The translations under genes were made by a program, and so were the position numbers. A stretch of 64,000 nucleotides of DNA from Mycobacterium sp. GA-1285. GTDB lineage: Bacteria; Actinomycetota; Actinomycetes; Mycobacteriales; Mycobacteriaceae. The notes under the pieces were generated by a model. The model did not search any database and was not told the origin of the DNA. It was given only the letters and a program-made list of their open reading frames with translations. Of this stretch, positions 1 through 9,469 are shown piece by piece. Numbering within the stretch: the stretch's first letter is position 1; every line of letters begins with the position of its first letter. The stretch spans positions 103,016 through 167,015 of the forward strand of contig NZ_LQIS01000003.1 of assembly GCF_001499905.1 (NCBI RefSeq), written 5' to 3'.

Positions 1-1714
1 TGAAGTGCTCGCGGTGGGCGGCCTCCTGCAGCAGCTGGGTCATGTGGGCCAGGTCGGTCATCTGCCGCTCACCGTTGCGCCACGACAGCACCCGGTCGCC
101 CATGCCGGCGAGTTGCGCGGCCTCGAAGATCGCCGCCACCCCGCGCTCGCGGGCGTGACCGGCCCACTCCCGCAACGTCTCCGCGATGCGGTCGGTCAGC
201 CGGTCGCCGCCCGCGACGAGCGATTCGGCGGTCTCCCCGAAGAACATGGTCGCGGACGCCGCGCGCACGACGCCGGGCCGGTGCGGTTGGTCGAACGCCT
301 CGAGCAATGCCAACCAATCGTCGGCGGCGTCGGAGGCGAAGATGTCGGAGTCGCCGGTGTACACCGCGGGGATGCCGGCGTCGCACAGGGCGCGGTAGCA
401 GACCCGGGCATCTTTGTGCTTCTCGACGATGACCGCGATGTCGCCGGCGCCGAGGAGGCGACCGTCGAACGTCGCACCCGCGTCGATCAGCGCACCGATG
501 TCGGCTGCCAGATCCTTGGGGATGTGGTCGCGGAGCTGATCGATCGGCAAGACACTGATCCCGCTGCGGCCCAAAGTGTTTCGACGCACGACCCGCAGCC
601 GGAATGGCTCGGTGCACGGTGCGCCGGCCAGCCGCGAACCTGTGTGCTTGGCAGCGACGTCGTGCACGACGATCTTCTCGTGGCCCAACTGCGCGCCGCG
701 CAGCACCGCCTGCAGCCGGGTCACCAGCGCCTCGTCGCTGCGCCAGTTGGTGGCCAACGTCTTCTGGATGTCGGCCTTCGACGCCGCGCTCAGGTAGGTG
801 ACGATGTCGCCACCACGGAACGCGTAGATCGCCTGCTTGGGGTCGCCGATCAGGATCAGCGTCGACCGGTTGGTGAAAGCGCGGTCTATCACCCGCCACT
901 GCACGGGATCGGTGTCCTGGAACTCGTCGACCATCACGATCGGCCAGCGCTGGTGCATGCGCAGCTGCGCGGCCGAGCCGTCGGCCTCCAGCGCATCGGC
1001 CAGGCGGCTGAGCAGGTCGTCGTAACCGAGAATTCCCTTACGCCGCTTGCGAACCTCCAGCTCGGCGAGAACGTCTGTGGCGAAGCGGACGCAGACCTCG
1101 GCGCGGGAGTCCGGTTCTGGGTTCTCGGGCCGCAGCTCGGTCGCGGGGTGCTCGACGACCTCCTTGGCGAGCCGCAGCGCATCGCGATAGGTCAGCAGCG
1201 GATTGTCGCGCTCGCGGCCGAAGTGGTGCAGGTACAGGTCGTCGACGATCTCGGTGACCAGCTCCTCGAGGCTCTCGACCAGCGTGACTCCGGAGTCGCT
1301 GTTACCCGCCACGCCCAGCGATTTGAGCACCAGCTGACAGAACTGGTGGGTGGTGGCGATCGTCGCGGCGTCGAACGCGGCCAGCGCGTCGCGCAGATGG
1401 GTTTCGCGTTCGGCCAGTTGGTCCGGGGTCCCGTCGAGCAGGTACCCGATGATCTCGTTGGCGTCGACCCTCGCCGGATCGGCGAAAGCCTGTACGGCGT
1501 CCACGATCTGGCGCCTCACCCGGTCGCGGAGTTCCTGCGTCGCCGCACGGCTGAAGGTGATCAACAGCATCTGGTCGAGCGTCGCGACACCCTCGGCGAG
1601 ATAGCGGGTGACCAGCCCGGCCAACGCGAACGTCTTACCGGTGCCTGCGCTGGCTTCCAGCAGGGTGGTCGAGCGTTCGGCGGGCAGATCACCGAGGAGA
1701 TCGAAGGGTTCCAT
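1..1714 (-). CDS. recB: RecBCD exonuclease V, beta subunit RecB (N-terminal part, truncated by window edge)
   Basis: Leftward gene whose first 571 codons are visible; the C-terminus lies beyond position 1. The product should be the 3'-5' UvrD-family helicase of the RecBCD end-resection complex. The start ATG at 1714 overlaps the recC stop by one base (TGATG). Residues about 19-27 are a Walker A loop, EASAGTGKTF, and a helicase motif II, VDEFQDTD, is encoded around 915-945 and is typical of UvrD/RecB. Translational coupling to recC and the usual order recC-recB-recD imply that recD lies to the left. The rightward 615-codon ORF over this region is antisense. Identification is firm; the nuclease domain cannot be assessed. 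Confidence 0.95.
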   Translation of the reverse strand, partial: MEPFDLLGDLPAERSTTLLEASAGTGKTFALAGLVTRYLAEGVATLDQMLLITFSRAATQELRDRVRRQIVDAVQAFADPARVDANEIIGYLLDGTPDQLAERETHLRDALAAFDAATIATTHQFCQLVLKSLGVAGNSDSGVTLVESLEELVTEIVDDLYLHHFGRERDNPLLTYRDALRLAKEVVEHPATELRPENPEPDSRAEVCVRFATDVLAELEVRKRRKGILGYDDLLSRLADALEADGSAAQLRMHQRWPIVMVDEFQDTDPVQWRVIDRAFTNRSTLILIGDPKQAIYAFRGGDIVTYLSAASKADIQKTLATNWRSDEALVTRLQAVLRGAQLGHEKIVVHDVAAKHTGSRLAGAPCTEPFRLRVVRRNTLGRSGISVLPIDQLRDHIPKDLAADIGALIDAGATFDGRLLGAGDIAVIVEKHKDARVCYRALCDAGIPAVYTGDSDIFASDAADDWLALLEAFDQPHRPGVVRAASATMFFGETAESLVAGGDRLTDRIAETLREWAGHARERGVAAIFEAAQLAGMGDRVLSWRNGERQMTDLAHMTQLLQEAAHREHF

Positions 1715-4700
1715 CACGTCTCCAGCGCCCGCAGCATCGGCAGCCACAGCCGACCGGCGTACGTGTCGAGACCGCGTTCGACGAGGTGCTTCAACCAGGT
1801 CGGCTTGCCGAACGCCAGTCTGTATGCGGGCTCATCTTCTTCGCCGGGATAGCTGCCGGAGCGCCACTTGTAGCCGGCTCGCTGCTCGGGGTCCCCGTGA
1901 CCGTGCACGGCTTCGGCCCACGCGTACGACGTCTTGACCGGCAGCGGTAGCGGTTCGCGGCGGCCCTCGTCGTACATCGCCACCAGGTCGGCCAGCAACT
2001 CACGCGCCGGCCCCGGGGGTCGGCCGATGGATTCGACTCGCGGATTGGCGCCACGGCGGGCTCGTCCGATGCTGATCGCCTTCCACTCCCGGCCGGGATC
2101 GTGAGCCAGCAACGCCAACAACAGGATCCACGGCTGCAACAGGTGCCGGCCGTCGAGCTTGGAATAGGTGACCGAGACCAGCCGTTCGCCGTAGACGGGT
2201 GTCACGGTGCCGGACACGCGGCGGCCCCCACCGATCTCGACGTCGATGTCGACCGCGGACGGATCGGCACCCCGGTACGGCCGTGCGGCATCGGAGATGA
2301 GCGAGGCCTGCTCACAGATTTCCTTCGCGCGACGCCATCCGAGATGGCCGGGAGGTAGCGTGCCGCGGCGCCACTCGGCTTGGCGTGCCTGGTCGGGATC
2401 CATGCCGCTCAACATGTCTCGCAGTACACGATCGCCGACCGTCCACTCCTCGAGTGCATCGATGTCGACGGGCATCGCGTCCTCGACCCCGTCGACCTCC
2501 CACGGCAACGTGTAGTCCAGCGCGCGGAAGAACCCCTTCACGGGATCGCGGAAGAAGGCGACCAGGTCGGCCAGCACGACGTCGTCGGCCGCGGGTGCGG
2601 GCAGGGGTCCCGAAACGAATCGCGGCCGTTGCGCGCGTTCGGCCGCGCGGGTGAGTGCCGCGCGTTTGACCGTGGAGTCGAACGTGAACGGCACATCCGG
2701 TATCAGTTCGCCGGGAATGACGTTGCGGGTGTCGAACGGCTGCAGGGGATGTCGCACCACGATCGTGTCGCGGACCGGCTGTCCGGTGGTGCGGTCGAGC
2801 GTGTCGAGCAGTTCGGCGAGCGGAACGGCCGGCGGGCGTTCCTGACCGGAGTACTCGTTGGCGCCGGTGTAGGTGATCACCAGCGTCTCGGTGGCCGCGC
2901 CGATGGCGTCGAGCAGCAATTGCCGGTCCTCGGAACGGATGTCGCGTTCCCCTGTCATCGGCTCGCGGCCGAGCGCGTCGTCGCCGTCGACCACACCCAA
3001 CCGGGGGAAGACCCCGTCGTCGAGACCGACCAGGCACACGACCCGGTGGGGCACCGACCGCATCGGCACCATCGTGCACACCGTCAGGGTGCCGGTGCGG
3101 AAATTGGCGCGGGTCGGCCTGCCCGCGAGGTGGCGGTCGAGCAGCGCGCGAATATCGCTCAGCCGCATCATCGTGTGGGCCCGGGGGCCCGCGGTGGCGA
3201 GCACATCGGCGAACTCGCGCTCGAGTTGCGCTGTCTGCCAGGCATCGTCGTCGTTCACCCGGGCCAACAAGCCGATGCTGTCGGTCAGCGCCTGCAGCCA
3301 CTGCGCGAGTGGTCGGGTCCCGGCGAGGGACTGGACCGCACGGCCCAGCCGATCGATGTACTCGGCGAGTTGGCCGGCCAGGTCGACCCGGTTGCTGCTC
3401 ACGTCGTCCAGCGGCAGCGTGGCGTCGAGCCAGGCGTGGGAGTCGTCGGACATGGCCACCCCGGCCAGCACGCGGTCGATGCCGAACCGCCATGTGTTCT
3501 GGACGAAGTCGACGCCGTACGGTCTGCGGTGCTCGACGTCGAAGCCCCAGCGGATGTTGGCCTGCCGCACCCAACGGGTGATGTCTTCGAGGTTGTCGTC
3601 GGTGAAGCCGAAGCGCGCGCGCACGGGGGCGGCCTGCGCGAGGTTGAGCACCTCACTCGAGGTGGCCCGCCCGCCGGCCAACGCCAGCAGCTGGGAGGCG
3701 ACCCCGAGCAGCGGATTGGTCTGGACGAGTGACCGGTCGGCGAGCCGGACCCGCAACTGGTGCGCCGGGTGCACCCCGGTGATCATGTCTCCCAGCCCGA
3801 AACCGGCCACGATCAGCGGTGCGTGGGTCTCGATGTCCGGGCACATGACGAGGATGTCGCGGGGTTCGAGTGTGCGGTCGTCGGCGAGCAGTCCGAGCAG
3901 AACTTCGCGGAGCACGTCGATCTGGCGGGCCGGCCCGTGGCAGCTGTGCACCTGCACCGAACGGTCGGTGGCGGAGTGCGCGCGGCCTTCTCGCCGGATC
4001 GTGTTGCCGGCGATGTCGGACTGCAGCCACCCGAGAAGGGTGTCCGGGTGCTCGCGGCCGCCGAGGTACTCGTCGGTGTGCGCATCGTCGGGCAGCGCAC
4101 GCTGCAGTTCGCGAAGGTCGCGGCCGAGGGTGGCCAGCAGGGGATGGCCGACTCGGCGGTGGCTGGTGTCTTCGCGGCGGGGAATCTGGCCGTGCGTTTG
4201 TTTGAGTTGCTGCCACAGATCGTCGCTGGGATGGGGCAGCCACAGGTGCAGGTCATGGTGGGTGGACAGCGCGTCGAGCAGCTCGATCTCGGTGCTGGGC
4301 AACCGGGTGTGCCCGAACAGCGACAGCCGTGCGGGCAGGTCGGTCGGGGATTCCCTCAGCCGCACAACGGTTTTCGCGTGCCGGATGTGCGGTGTGTCGG
4401 CGTCGATGCGCTCGATGAGTGCGCGCCACAGCGGCGGCTGCCAGGCGAGGTCGGACGGGATGTCACCGTCGGCGCCGTTCTCCCAGTCGACCAGCAGCTG
4501 CGGGCGCTGGCGGGCGTAGGAGGCGAACAGCCCCGCGAGCCTGCGGGCGACCGCGTAACGCCGGCCCTGCCGCAGCTCTCTCTCCTCGCCGGTTTCGAAG
4601 TGGCCGAGGTGAGTGGCCAGCGGTGTGCACCAGTCCTCGACGCAGGCGGCGTCGATGACCTCCATCAGCGGCCACACCATCGTCTCGGGCGACCACGGGT

Positions 4701-4956
4701 CCTCCCGCTCGGTGCCGGTCAGCTCGGCGATCAACGAGCGGGGATTGCGAAACGCGATACCGGCGCAGACGCCGTCGGTGCCCACGCCACGCCCGAGCAC
4801 GTGGCTCAGCCGCTGACTGAGCCAGCGCTCGACACCCTTGGCCGGAACGATGACCAATTCCTCGGCGAACGGGTCAGGTAAGGGATCGGAAAGCAGGGCG
4901 CCGAGCCCGTCGGCGAGAAGATCGGTGCGTTCCGCCCGATGGATGTGAAGCGCCAT
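1714..4956 (-). CDS. recC: RecBCD exonuclease V, gamma subunit RecC
   Basis: A 1080-residue protein, the usual length for actinobacterial RecC, which holds the RecBCD complex together and recognises Chi-type sites. The N-terminus MALHIHRAERTDLLADGL and the nearby ELVIVPAKGVERWLSQRLS are characteristic of RecC. The ATG at 4956 has no Shine-Dalgarno sequence, but a -10-like TATCGT lies only 8 nt upstream, so the message may be leaderless. That -10 element sits 8 bp downstream of a TGTCGG core, the layout of the mycobacterial RecA-independent DNA-damage promoter. The gene is co-transcribed with recB through a one-base overlap and is divergent from the HD-domain gene at 5102. Confidence 0.95.
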   Translation of the reverse strand: MALHIHRAERTDLLADGLGALLSDPLPDPFAEELVIVPAKGVERWLSQRLSHVLGRGVGTDGVCAGIAFRNPRSLIAELTGTEREDPWSPETMVWPLMEVIDAACVEDWCTPLATHLGHFETGEERELRQGRRYAVARRLAGLFASYARQRPQLLVDWENGADGDIPSDLAWQPPLWRALIERIDADTPHIRHAKTVVRLRESPTDLPARLSLFGHTRLPSTEIELLDALSTHHDLHLWLPHPSDDLWQQLKQTHGQIPRREDTSHRRVGHPLLATLGRDLRELQRALPDDAHTDEYLGGREHPDTLLGWLQSDIAGNTIRREGRAHSATDRSVQVHSCHGPARQIDVLREVLLGLLADDRTLEPRDILVMCPDIETHAPLIVAGFGLGDMITGVHPAHQLRVRLADRSLVQTNPLLGVASQLLALAGGRATSSEVLNLAQAAPVRARFGFTDDNLEDITRWVRQANIRWGFDVEHRRPYGVDFVQNTWRFGIDRVLAGVAMSDDSHAWLDATLPLDDVSSNRVDLAGQLAEYIDRLGRAVQSLAGTRPLAQWLQALTDSIGLLARVNDDDAWQTAQLEREFADVLATAGPRAHTMMRLSDIRALLDRHLAGRPTRANFRTGTLTVCTMVPMRSVPHRVVCLVGLDDGVFPRLGVVDGDDALGREPMTGERDIRSEDRQLLLDAIGAATETLVITYTGANEYSGQERPPAVPLAELLDTLDRTTGQPVRDTIVVRHPLQPFDTRNVIPGELIPDVPFTFDSTVKRAALTRAAERAQRPRFVSGPLPAPAADDVVLADLVAFFRDPVKGFFRALDYTLPWEVDGVEDAMPVDIDALEEWTVGDRVLRDMLSGMDPDQARQAEWRRGTLPPGHLGWRRAKEICEQASLISDAARPYRGADPSAVDIDVEIGGGRRVSGTVTPVYGERLVSVTYSKLDGRHLLQPWILLLALLAHDPGREWKAISIGRARRGANPRVESIGRPPGPARELLADLVAMYDEGRREPLPLPVKTSYAWAEAVHGHGDPEQRAGYKWRSGSYPGEEDEPAYRLAFGKPTWLKHLVERGLDTYAGRLWLPMLRALET

Positions 4957-4964
4957 CGCAGCCC

Positions 4965-4987
4965 ACGATAGGAGGTCGGTCCGACAC
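4965..4987 (-). promoter_or_regulatory. Putative PafBC (RecA-NDp) DNA-damage promoter of recC
   Basis: On the minus strand the order is GTGTCGGAC, 8 bp, TATCGT. The published mycobacterial RecA-independent damage promoter is TTGTCRGTG, 8 bp, TANNNT. The match is 6 of 9 in the upstream box, including the TGTCRG core, with exact spacing and a fitting -10. The recC ATG begins 8 nt after the -10 box, which fits a leaderless transcript. This is inferred from the motif only. Confidence 0.5.
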
Positions 4988-5101
4988 CGTCCCCCGTTTG
5001 CCGTGGCGGTCGACGTTTGTCGACGATCGGGTGAGGGAAGCCCCTCGCTGATGCCGCGGCCGGCAACGCCGCCACTGTGGGTCTGAAGGAAGGAGCATGA
5101 C

Positions 5102-5710
5102 GTGACCGAAACGACGTCACCGCGCCTGGGCCCGAAATTTCAGGAGGCGCTGGCGTTCGCCGCCGAACTGCACCGCACCCAGACCCGCAAGGCCAGCGAG
5201 GTGCCCTACGTCGGTCATCTGCTGTCGGTCGCGGGACTCGTGATCGAAGCCGACGGCACCGAGACCGAGGCGATCGCCGCGCTGCTGCACGACGCCGCCG
5301 AGGACCAGGGCGGAGACGTGACGCTCGCAAAGATCGAGGAGCGCTTCGGACCCGAAGTCGCCGCCATCGTCGAGGAGTGCAGCGACACGGTCGTCACCCC
5401 CAAACCGCCGTGGCGCGAGCGGAAGCAGCGCTACATCGAACACCTGAACACCGCCTCCGACAGCGCGATTCGCGTGTCGATGGCCGACAAACTGGACAAC
5501 GCCAGGGCGATCCTGCGCGACTTGCGCCGCTTCGGGCCCAAGGTGTGGCAGCGCTTCAACACCGACGACCCACACGAGCATCTGTGGTACTACCGCTCGC
5601 TGCTCGAGGTGTACCGGCGCCGCAGCGACAGCTGGGTGGTCGACGAACTGTCCCGCGTCATCGAGACGTTGGCCGAGGAGATCGGACCACCGGTCGCCGC
5701 TACCGTCTGA
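5102..5710 (+). CDS. HD-domain phosphohydrolase, SpoT/MESH1-like (possible small alarmone hydrolase)
   Basis: A 202-residue single-domain protein. The start is GTG at 5102, preceded by AAGGAG; the ATG at 5097 is out of frame and stops at once. The fold signature follows the ppGpp hydrolase domain of RelA/SpoT and MESH1: a His in YVGHLLSVAGLV (about 37-48), AALLHDAAED (HD pair plus the ED motif, about 60-70), RFGPEVAAIVEECSD, and a late VSMADKLDNARAI metal/base-binding motif (about 123-135). There is no synthetase domain. It is followed after 3 nt by the sulfurtransferase gene, suggesting an operon. HD_4 phosphohydrolases of other specificity share these motifs, so alarmone hydrolysis is an inference. 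Confidence 0.8.
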   Translation: MTETTSPRLGPKFQEALAFAAELHRTQTRKASEVPYVGHLLSVAGLVIEADGTETEAIAALLHDAAEDQGGDVTLAKIEERFGPEVAAIVEECSDTVVTPKPPWRERKQRYIEHLNTASDSAIRVSMADKLDNARAILRDLRRFGPKVWQRFNTDDPHEHLWYYRSLLEVYRRRSDSWVVDELSRVIETLAEEIGPPVAATV

Positions 5711-5713
5711 GGT

Positions 5714-6592
5714 ATGGACACGCGCGACACCGTGTGGACCTCGGCCGCAGAGGTGGCACGGCGACTCGACGCGGGTGAACCGCTGACGCTGCTGGACGTG
5801 CGTTGGCAGCTCGCCGAGCCCGACGGACGTGCCGCCTACGAACGGGGACACCTGCCCGGAGCGGTGTACGTGTCGCTCGAGGACGAACTGAGCGATCACA
5901 CCGTGCACGGTCGCGGACGGCACCCATTGCCGTCCGGACCCGCGCTTCAAGCCGCCGCCCGCCGGTGGGGCCTGCGGGACGGGGTGCCGGTCGTGGTCTA
6001 CGACGATTGGAACCGCGCCGGGTCCTCGCGCGCCTGGTGGGTGCTGACGGCGGCCGGGATCGACGACGTCCGCATCCTCGACGGCGGGCTCGCGGCGTGG
6101 ACGGCGGCCGGCGGCCAGCTGGAGTCCGGGGCCGTCGAACCGGCGCCCGGTGACGTGACCGTCGCCCACGACGATCTCTACGCCGGGGCACGCCGGACCG
6201 TCACCGCCGACGCGCTGCTCGAACCGGGCGGAGTCCTGCTCGACGCGCGGGCACCCGAACGGTTTCGCGGTGAGATCGAACCGGTCGACCCGGTCGCCGG
6301 GCACATCCCCGGTGCGGTCAACATCCCGAGCACCCGCCTGCTGGCCGACGACGGCACGCTGCTGGCCGACGACGAGCTGGCCCGGGTCTTCGAAGATGTG
6401 GCCGACGACGAGGTGGCGGTCTACTGCGGCTCGGGTGTGACGGCGGCGGTGACGATCGCGGGCCTCGCGGCGGTCGGAGTGGACGCCGCGCTGTTTCCCG
6501 GTTCATGGTCGCAGTGGAGTTCGGACCCGTCACGCCCCGTGGCGCGCATGGACCCGATCAGCCCGGCACATGAACCGGGGGATACGTCCTAA
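5714..6592 (+). CDS. 3-mercaptopyruvate sulfurtransferase (tandem rhodanese)
   Basis: A 292-residue protein with two rhodanese domains: an N-terminal non-catalytic copy (about 10-130, with LLDVRW, GHLPGAVYVSLEDEL and DDWNRAGSSRAWW) and a C-terminal catalytic copy (about 155-280). The active-site loop is VYCGSGVTA with Cys238; a CGSGV loop points to mercaptopyruvate, whereas thiosulfate enzymes usually have CRKGV. Related to mycobacterial SseA-type enzymes. The ATG at 5714 follows the HD gene after 3 nt, with GAGG overlapping the upstream stop. The haloalkane dehalogenase follows 27 nt downstream. Confidence 0.9.
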   Translation: MDTRDTVWTSAAEVARRLDAGEPLTLLDVRWQLAEPDGRAAYERGHLPGAVYVSLEDELSDHTVHGRGRHPLPSGPALQAAARRWGLRDGVPVVVYDDWNRAGSSRAWWVLTAAGIDDVRILDGGLAAWTAAGGQLESGAVEPAPGDVTVAHDDLYAGARRTVTADALLEPGGVLLDARAPERFRGEIEPVDPVAGHIPGAVNIPSTRLLADDGTLLADDELARVFEDVADDEVAVYCGSGVTAAVTIAGLAAVGVDAALFPGSWSQWSSDPSRPVARMDPISPAHEPGDTS

Positions 6593-6619
6593 GCTGCAGG
6601 AGGCGGATAGGAGCACCAA

Positions 6620-7516
6620 ATGGACGTTCTACGCACGCCCGACGACCGCTTCGAAAAACTCGCGGGCTACCCGTTCGCGCCGCACTACGTCGACGTCACC
6701 GCGTCCGACACCGAGCCGCTGCGCATGCACTACGTCGACGAAGGCCCACGCGACGGCCCGCCGGTCGTCCTGCTGCACGGCGAACCGACGTGGAGTTACC
6801 TGTACCGCACCATGATTCCGCCACTGGCCGCCGGAGGCTGCCGCGTTCTGGCACCCGACCTGATCGGGTTCGGACGCTCCGACAAACCCAGTCGCACAGA
6901 CGATTACACCTACCTGCGTCACGTCGAATGGGTGACGTCGTGGTTCTCGGCGCTCGACCTGCGCGACACCACGATCTTCGTGCAGGACTGGGGCTCGTTG
7001 ATCGGGCTACGCATCGCCGCCGAGCAGGGCGAGCGCATCGCGCGCATCGTCGTCGCCAACGGTTTCCTGCCGGCCGGGCAGACCCCGGCCAACCTGCCGT
7101 TCCGCCTCTGGCGCGCCTTCGCGCGTCACTCGCCGGTCTTTCCGGCCGGACGCATCGTCGCGTTCGGTACGGTCACCGACGTGCCTGCGCGCATCCGGTT
7201 CGGATACGATGCGCCGTTCCCCGACAAGCGATTTCAGGCCGGCGCCCGCGCATTTCCCGCACTGGTGCCAACCGAGCCGGACGATCCCGCGCTACCGGCC
7301 AACCGTGCGGCGTGGGAAGCGTTGGGGCGCTGGGAGAAACCGTTCCTGTGCATCTTCGGGGCCAAGGACCCCATCCTCGGCCGCGCTGATCGCCCCTTGA
7401 TCGAGCACGTTCCCGGCGCGGCCGATCAACCACATGCACGCATCAACGGCAGCCACTTCGTGCAGGAGGACTGCGGCCCGGAGTTGGCCGAGCGAATCCT
7501 GGGCTGGCGCACCTAA
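6620..7516 (+). CDS. dhmA: Haloalkane dehalogenase, HLD-I type (DhmA-like)
   Basis: A 298-residue alpha/beta hydrolase that would hydrolyse carbon-halogen bonds to an alcohol and halide. [11 protein letters not shown] supplies the oxyanion/halide side, and the nucleophile elbow is VQDWGSLIG with Asp123 followed by Trp124 (halide-stabilising). FGAKDPILG carries the probable catalytic acid and NGSHFVQED the catalytic His. This layout matches the DhlA/DhmA (HLD-I) subfamily, as in M. avium DhmA and Rv2296. The start ATG at 6620 has GGAG upstream. The final codons overlap by 4 nt with the convergent DUF3060 gene. The family assignment is firm; the natural substrate is unknown. Confidence 0.92.
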   Translation: MDVLRTPDDRFEKLAGYPFAPHYVDVTASDTEPLRMHYVDEGPRDGPPVVLLHGEPTWSYLYRTMIPPLAAGGCRVLAPDLIGFGRSDKPSRTDDYTYLRHVEWVTSWFSALDLRDTTIFVQDWGSLIGLRIAAEQGERIARIVVANGFLPAGQTPANLPFRLWRAFARHSPVFPAGRIVAFGTVTDVPARIRFGYDAPFPDKRFQAGARAFPALVPTEPDDPALPANRAAWEALGRWEKPFLCIFGAKDPILGRADRPLIEHVPGAADQPHARINGSHFVQEDCGPELAERILGWRT

Positions 7517-8223
7517 CCCCGGGTGACGGTGTTCCTCGAGGTGGCGTCCACCTCGGGAGCGCCGGAGTGGTAGACCACCTGGTTGTCGAACCCGGAGGCG
7601 CCGATACGGTCGACGCTGTCGACGGTCACCTGGTTCTCGACGCCCGACACCGTCACGCGCACGCAGTGACCGAGCAGGGTCACCGTGTTGTTGACACCGC
7701 TGACGCTGATGTCGCTGCCGTTGCATTCGATGGTCTTGTCCTCGTCGACCCCGGACACGCTGTACTGCCCGCCGGCCGGCGCGACGGCGACCTTCGGCGG
7801 CTCGTCGGCCCGCGTGGGCAATACGGACGGCGCCTCGCGCGAGGGTCCGATCGTGACGTTGCCGGAGCGGGGCTCGTCTCCAGGCGCGTTGGCAATCTCG
7901 GGGCGACCCGTGATCTCCTCCGGCGCCGACGACAGCGTCCACACGAACACACCGATGCCGACGACGATGGCCACCATGACGACCCCGACCAGTCCGAAGA
8001 TCAACCCGAACGGCGCGCCGCTCTTCGTCGGCCCCGGCGGGAAGGAGACGCCGAACGGCGGCGCGGTGTAGGGCGACTGGTGCGGCGGACCGTACACCGG
8101 CGGGGGCAGGGCCGATGTCTGGTAGTCGTTGGCAGCCCGCTGCGACGTGCCCAGTTCGACGGCACCGTTGTGGGCCTGCTCCAGCTGCCGAATGCGCGCT
8201 TCCGGGTCGTCGTCGGGTTTCAT
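7513..8223 (-). CDS. DUF3060-type membrane-anchored protein
   Basis: A 236-residue protein starting at the ATG at 8223 ([16 protein letters not shown]); six codons further upstream are open but lack a better start. The N-terminal 75 residues are cytosolic and Pro-rich ([17 protein letters not shown]), followed by one membrane segment, [21 protein letters not shown]. The extracellular part has repeated strands of the form [44 protein letters not shown]. Such short repeats are the hallmark of DUF3060 lipoprotein-like domains in mycobacteria, which have no known function. It is convergent with the dehalogenase (4-nt overlap) and divergent from the FAD oxidoreductase over 56 bp. Confidence 0.8.
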   Translation of the reverse strand: MKPDDDPEARIRQLEQAHNGAVELGTSQRAANDYQTSALPPPVYGPPHQSPYTAPPFGVSFPPGPTKSGAPFGLIFGLVGVVMVAIVVGIGVFVWTLSSAPEEITGRPEIANAPGDEPRSGNVTIGPSREAPSVLPTRADEPPKVAVAPAGGQYSVSGVDEDKTIECNGSDISVSGVNNTVTLLGHCVRVTVSGVENQVTVDSVDRIGASGFDNQVVYHSGAPEVDATSRNTVTRG

Positions 8224-8279
8224 GCGCAGATGGTGCCACAAGACGGTTACCGCGGCGCCGAAGTTGGTACTCCCATCCT

Positions 8280-9425
8280 GTGGTGGCGCCAGGGTTCATT
8301 GCCGTCGGCAGCGGTCCTGCCGGGCTGAGTGCTGCCGAGACGTTTCGAAGCAAGCACCCGGATATCCCGGTGCGCATTCTGACCACCGATCCGGCGCTGC
8401 CGTACGCCAAGCCGCCGCTGAGCAAGGACTTCCTGTGTGGCCGCGACACCACGCTCGCCCTGCACAGCGAGCGCTGGTTCGAACGCAACGCCGTCGATCT
8501 GATCCGCGGCATCACCGTCGACTCGATCGACCTGGACCGTCATGAGGTCGTGACGGCGGGCGGCCAGCGCTATCCCTACTGGCATCTCGTGCTGGCGTCC
8601 GGCTCCGTCGCGGTGCGACCGCCCATTCCCGGTATCGAGTCCGCGTTGACGCTTCGGTCGTTCGCCGACGCGGTCGCGCTGAAGATGGCCGCCCGTTACT
8701 CCGACTGCGCCGTGGTGATCGGCGGCGGACTGATCGGCTGCGAGGCCGCGTCCTGCCTGGCCGAGCGTGGGGTCGCGACGATGGTCGTCGCTGGCGAACA
8801 TGTCCCGCTACAGCGACGGTTCGGCCTCGAGGCCGGTGAACGTGTCGCGAAACTACTGTCGGACAACGGAGTCCGGTTCGCCGGCGAGACGACCGTCGCC
8901 GCGATCGAAAGCAACCGCGTGGTGTTGGACAGCGGTGAGGCCGTCGACGCCGACCTCGTCGTGTGCGCGACCGGCGTACGCCCCGACATCCGCCTCGCCG
9001 AAGCCGCCGGACTGCAGACCCGCGACGGGCGCATCGTCGTCGACTCGCACATGCACACGTCGGCGCGCAACGTGTACGCCGCGGGCGATGCGGCGCTGGC
9101 GCACAACGTCACCGCCGGCCGTCCCGTCCCGGCCGAACACTGGCGCGACGCCGCGCATCAGGGCCACGTCGCCGGCCTGACCGCCGCCGGTTTCCCCGCG
9201 GCGTGGGACACCGTGCCCGGATTCTCCTGCACCATCGGCACTTCCGTGCTCAAGTACCGCGGCTGGGGTGTCGACTTCGACGGGGTGCCGGTAGAGGCCC
9301 GGTTCGTCGATCACCACACCGGGTTCACGGTCTGGTACGAGGCGGGCGGCGACGTCGTCGGCGTGCTGACACTCAACGCCGACGACGACCACCGCCGCGC
9401 CGGGGAGATACTCCGCGCGCACTGA
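8280..9425 (+). CDS. FAD-dependent NAD(P)/ferredoxin-type reductase
   Basis: A 381-residue flavoprotein of the rubredoxin/ferredoxin-NAD(P)H reductase class. It has an N-terminal FAD Rossmann motif GSGPAGLSAAE, the PYAKPPLSKDFL segment typical of ferredoxin reductases, a second NAD(P) Rossmann motif VIGGGLIGCEAA (about 140-151), ATGVRPD, and the FAD-contacting NVYAAGDAA. The likely start is GTG at 8280 or 8283; the open frame reaches further left, but that part is antisense to the DUF3060 gene and not protein-like. No ferredoxin or P450 gene lies nearby, so the electron acceptor is unknown. Confidence 0.85.
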   Translation: MVAPGFIAVGSGPAGLSAAETFRSKHPDIPVRILTTDPALPYAKPPLSKDFLCGRDTTLALHSERWFERNAVDLIRGITVDSIDLDRHEVVTAGGQRYPYWHLVLASGSVAVRPPIPGIESALTLRSFADAVALKMAARYSDCAVVIGGGLIGCEAASCLAERGVATMVVAGEHVPLQRRFGLEAGERVAKLLSDNGVRFAGETTVAAIESNRVVLDSGEAVDADLVVCATGVRPDIRLAEAAGLQTRDGRIVVDSHMHTSARNVYAAGDAALAHNVTAGRPVPAEHWRDAAHQGHVAGLTAAGFPAAWDTVPGFSCTIGTSVLKYRGWGVDFDGVPVEARFVDHHTGFTVWYEAGGDVVGVLTLNADDDHRRAGEILRAH

Positions 9426-9469
9426 CTCACAAGCCGCACCCGGCCCCGGACATTCACGGCTCCAACATG

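Noticed and set aside
5..1852. 615-codon rightward ORF at the left edge
   Set aside because: Antisense to recB, whose Walker A and VDEFQDTD motifs are clear on the minus strand.
5009..5024. GTCGAC-GTTT-GTCGAC palindrome between recC and the HD gene, considered as a LexA (SOS) box
   Set aside because: The mycobacterial LexA box is TCGAAC-N4-GTTCGA; the arms here lack the AAC/GTT, so no SOS box is claimed.
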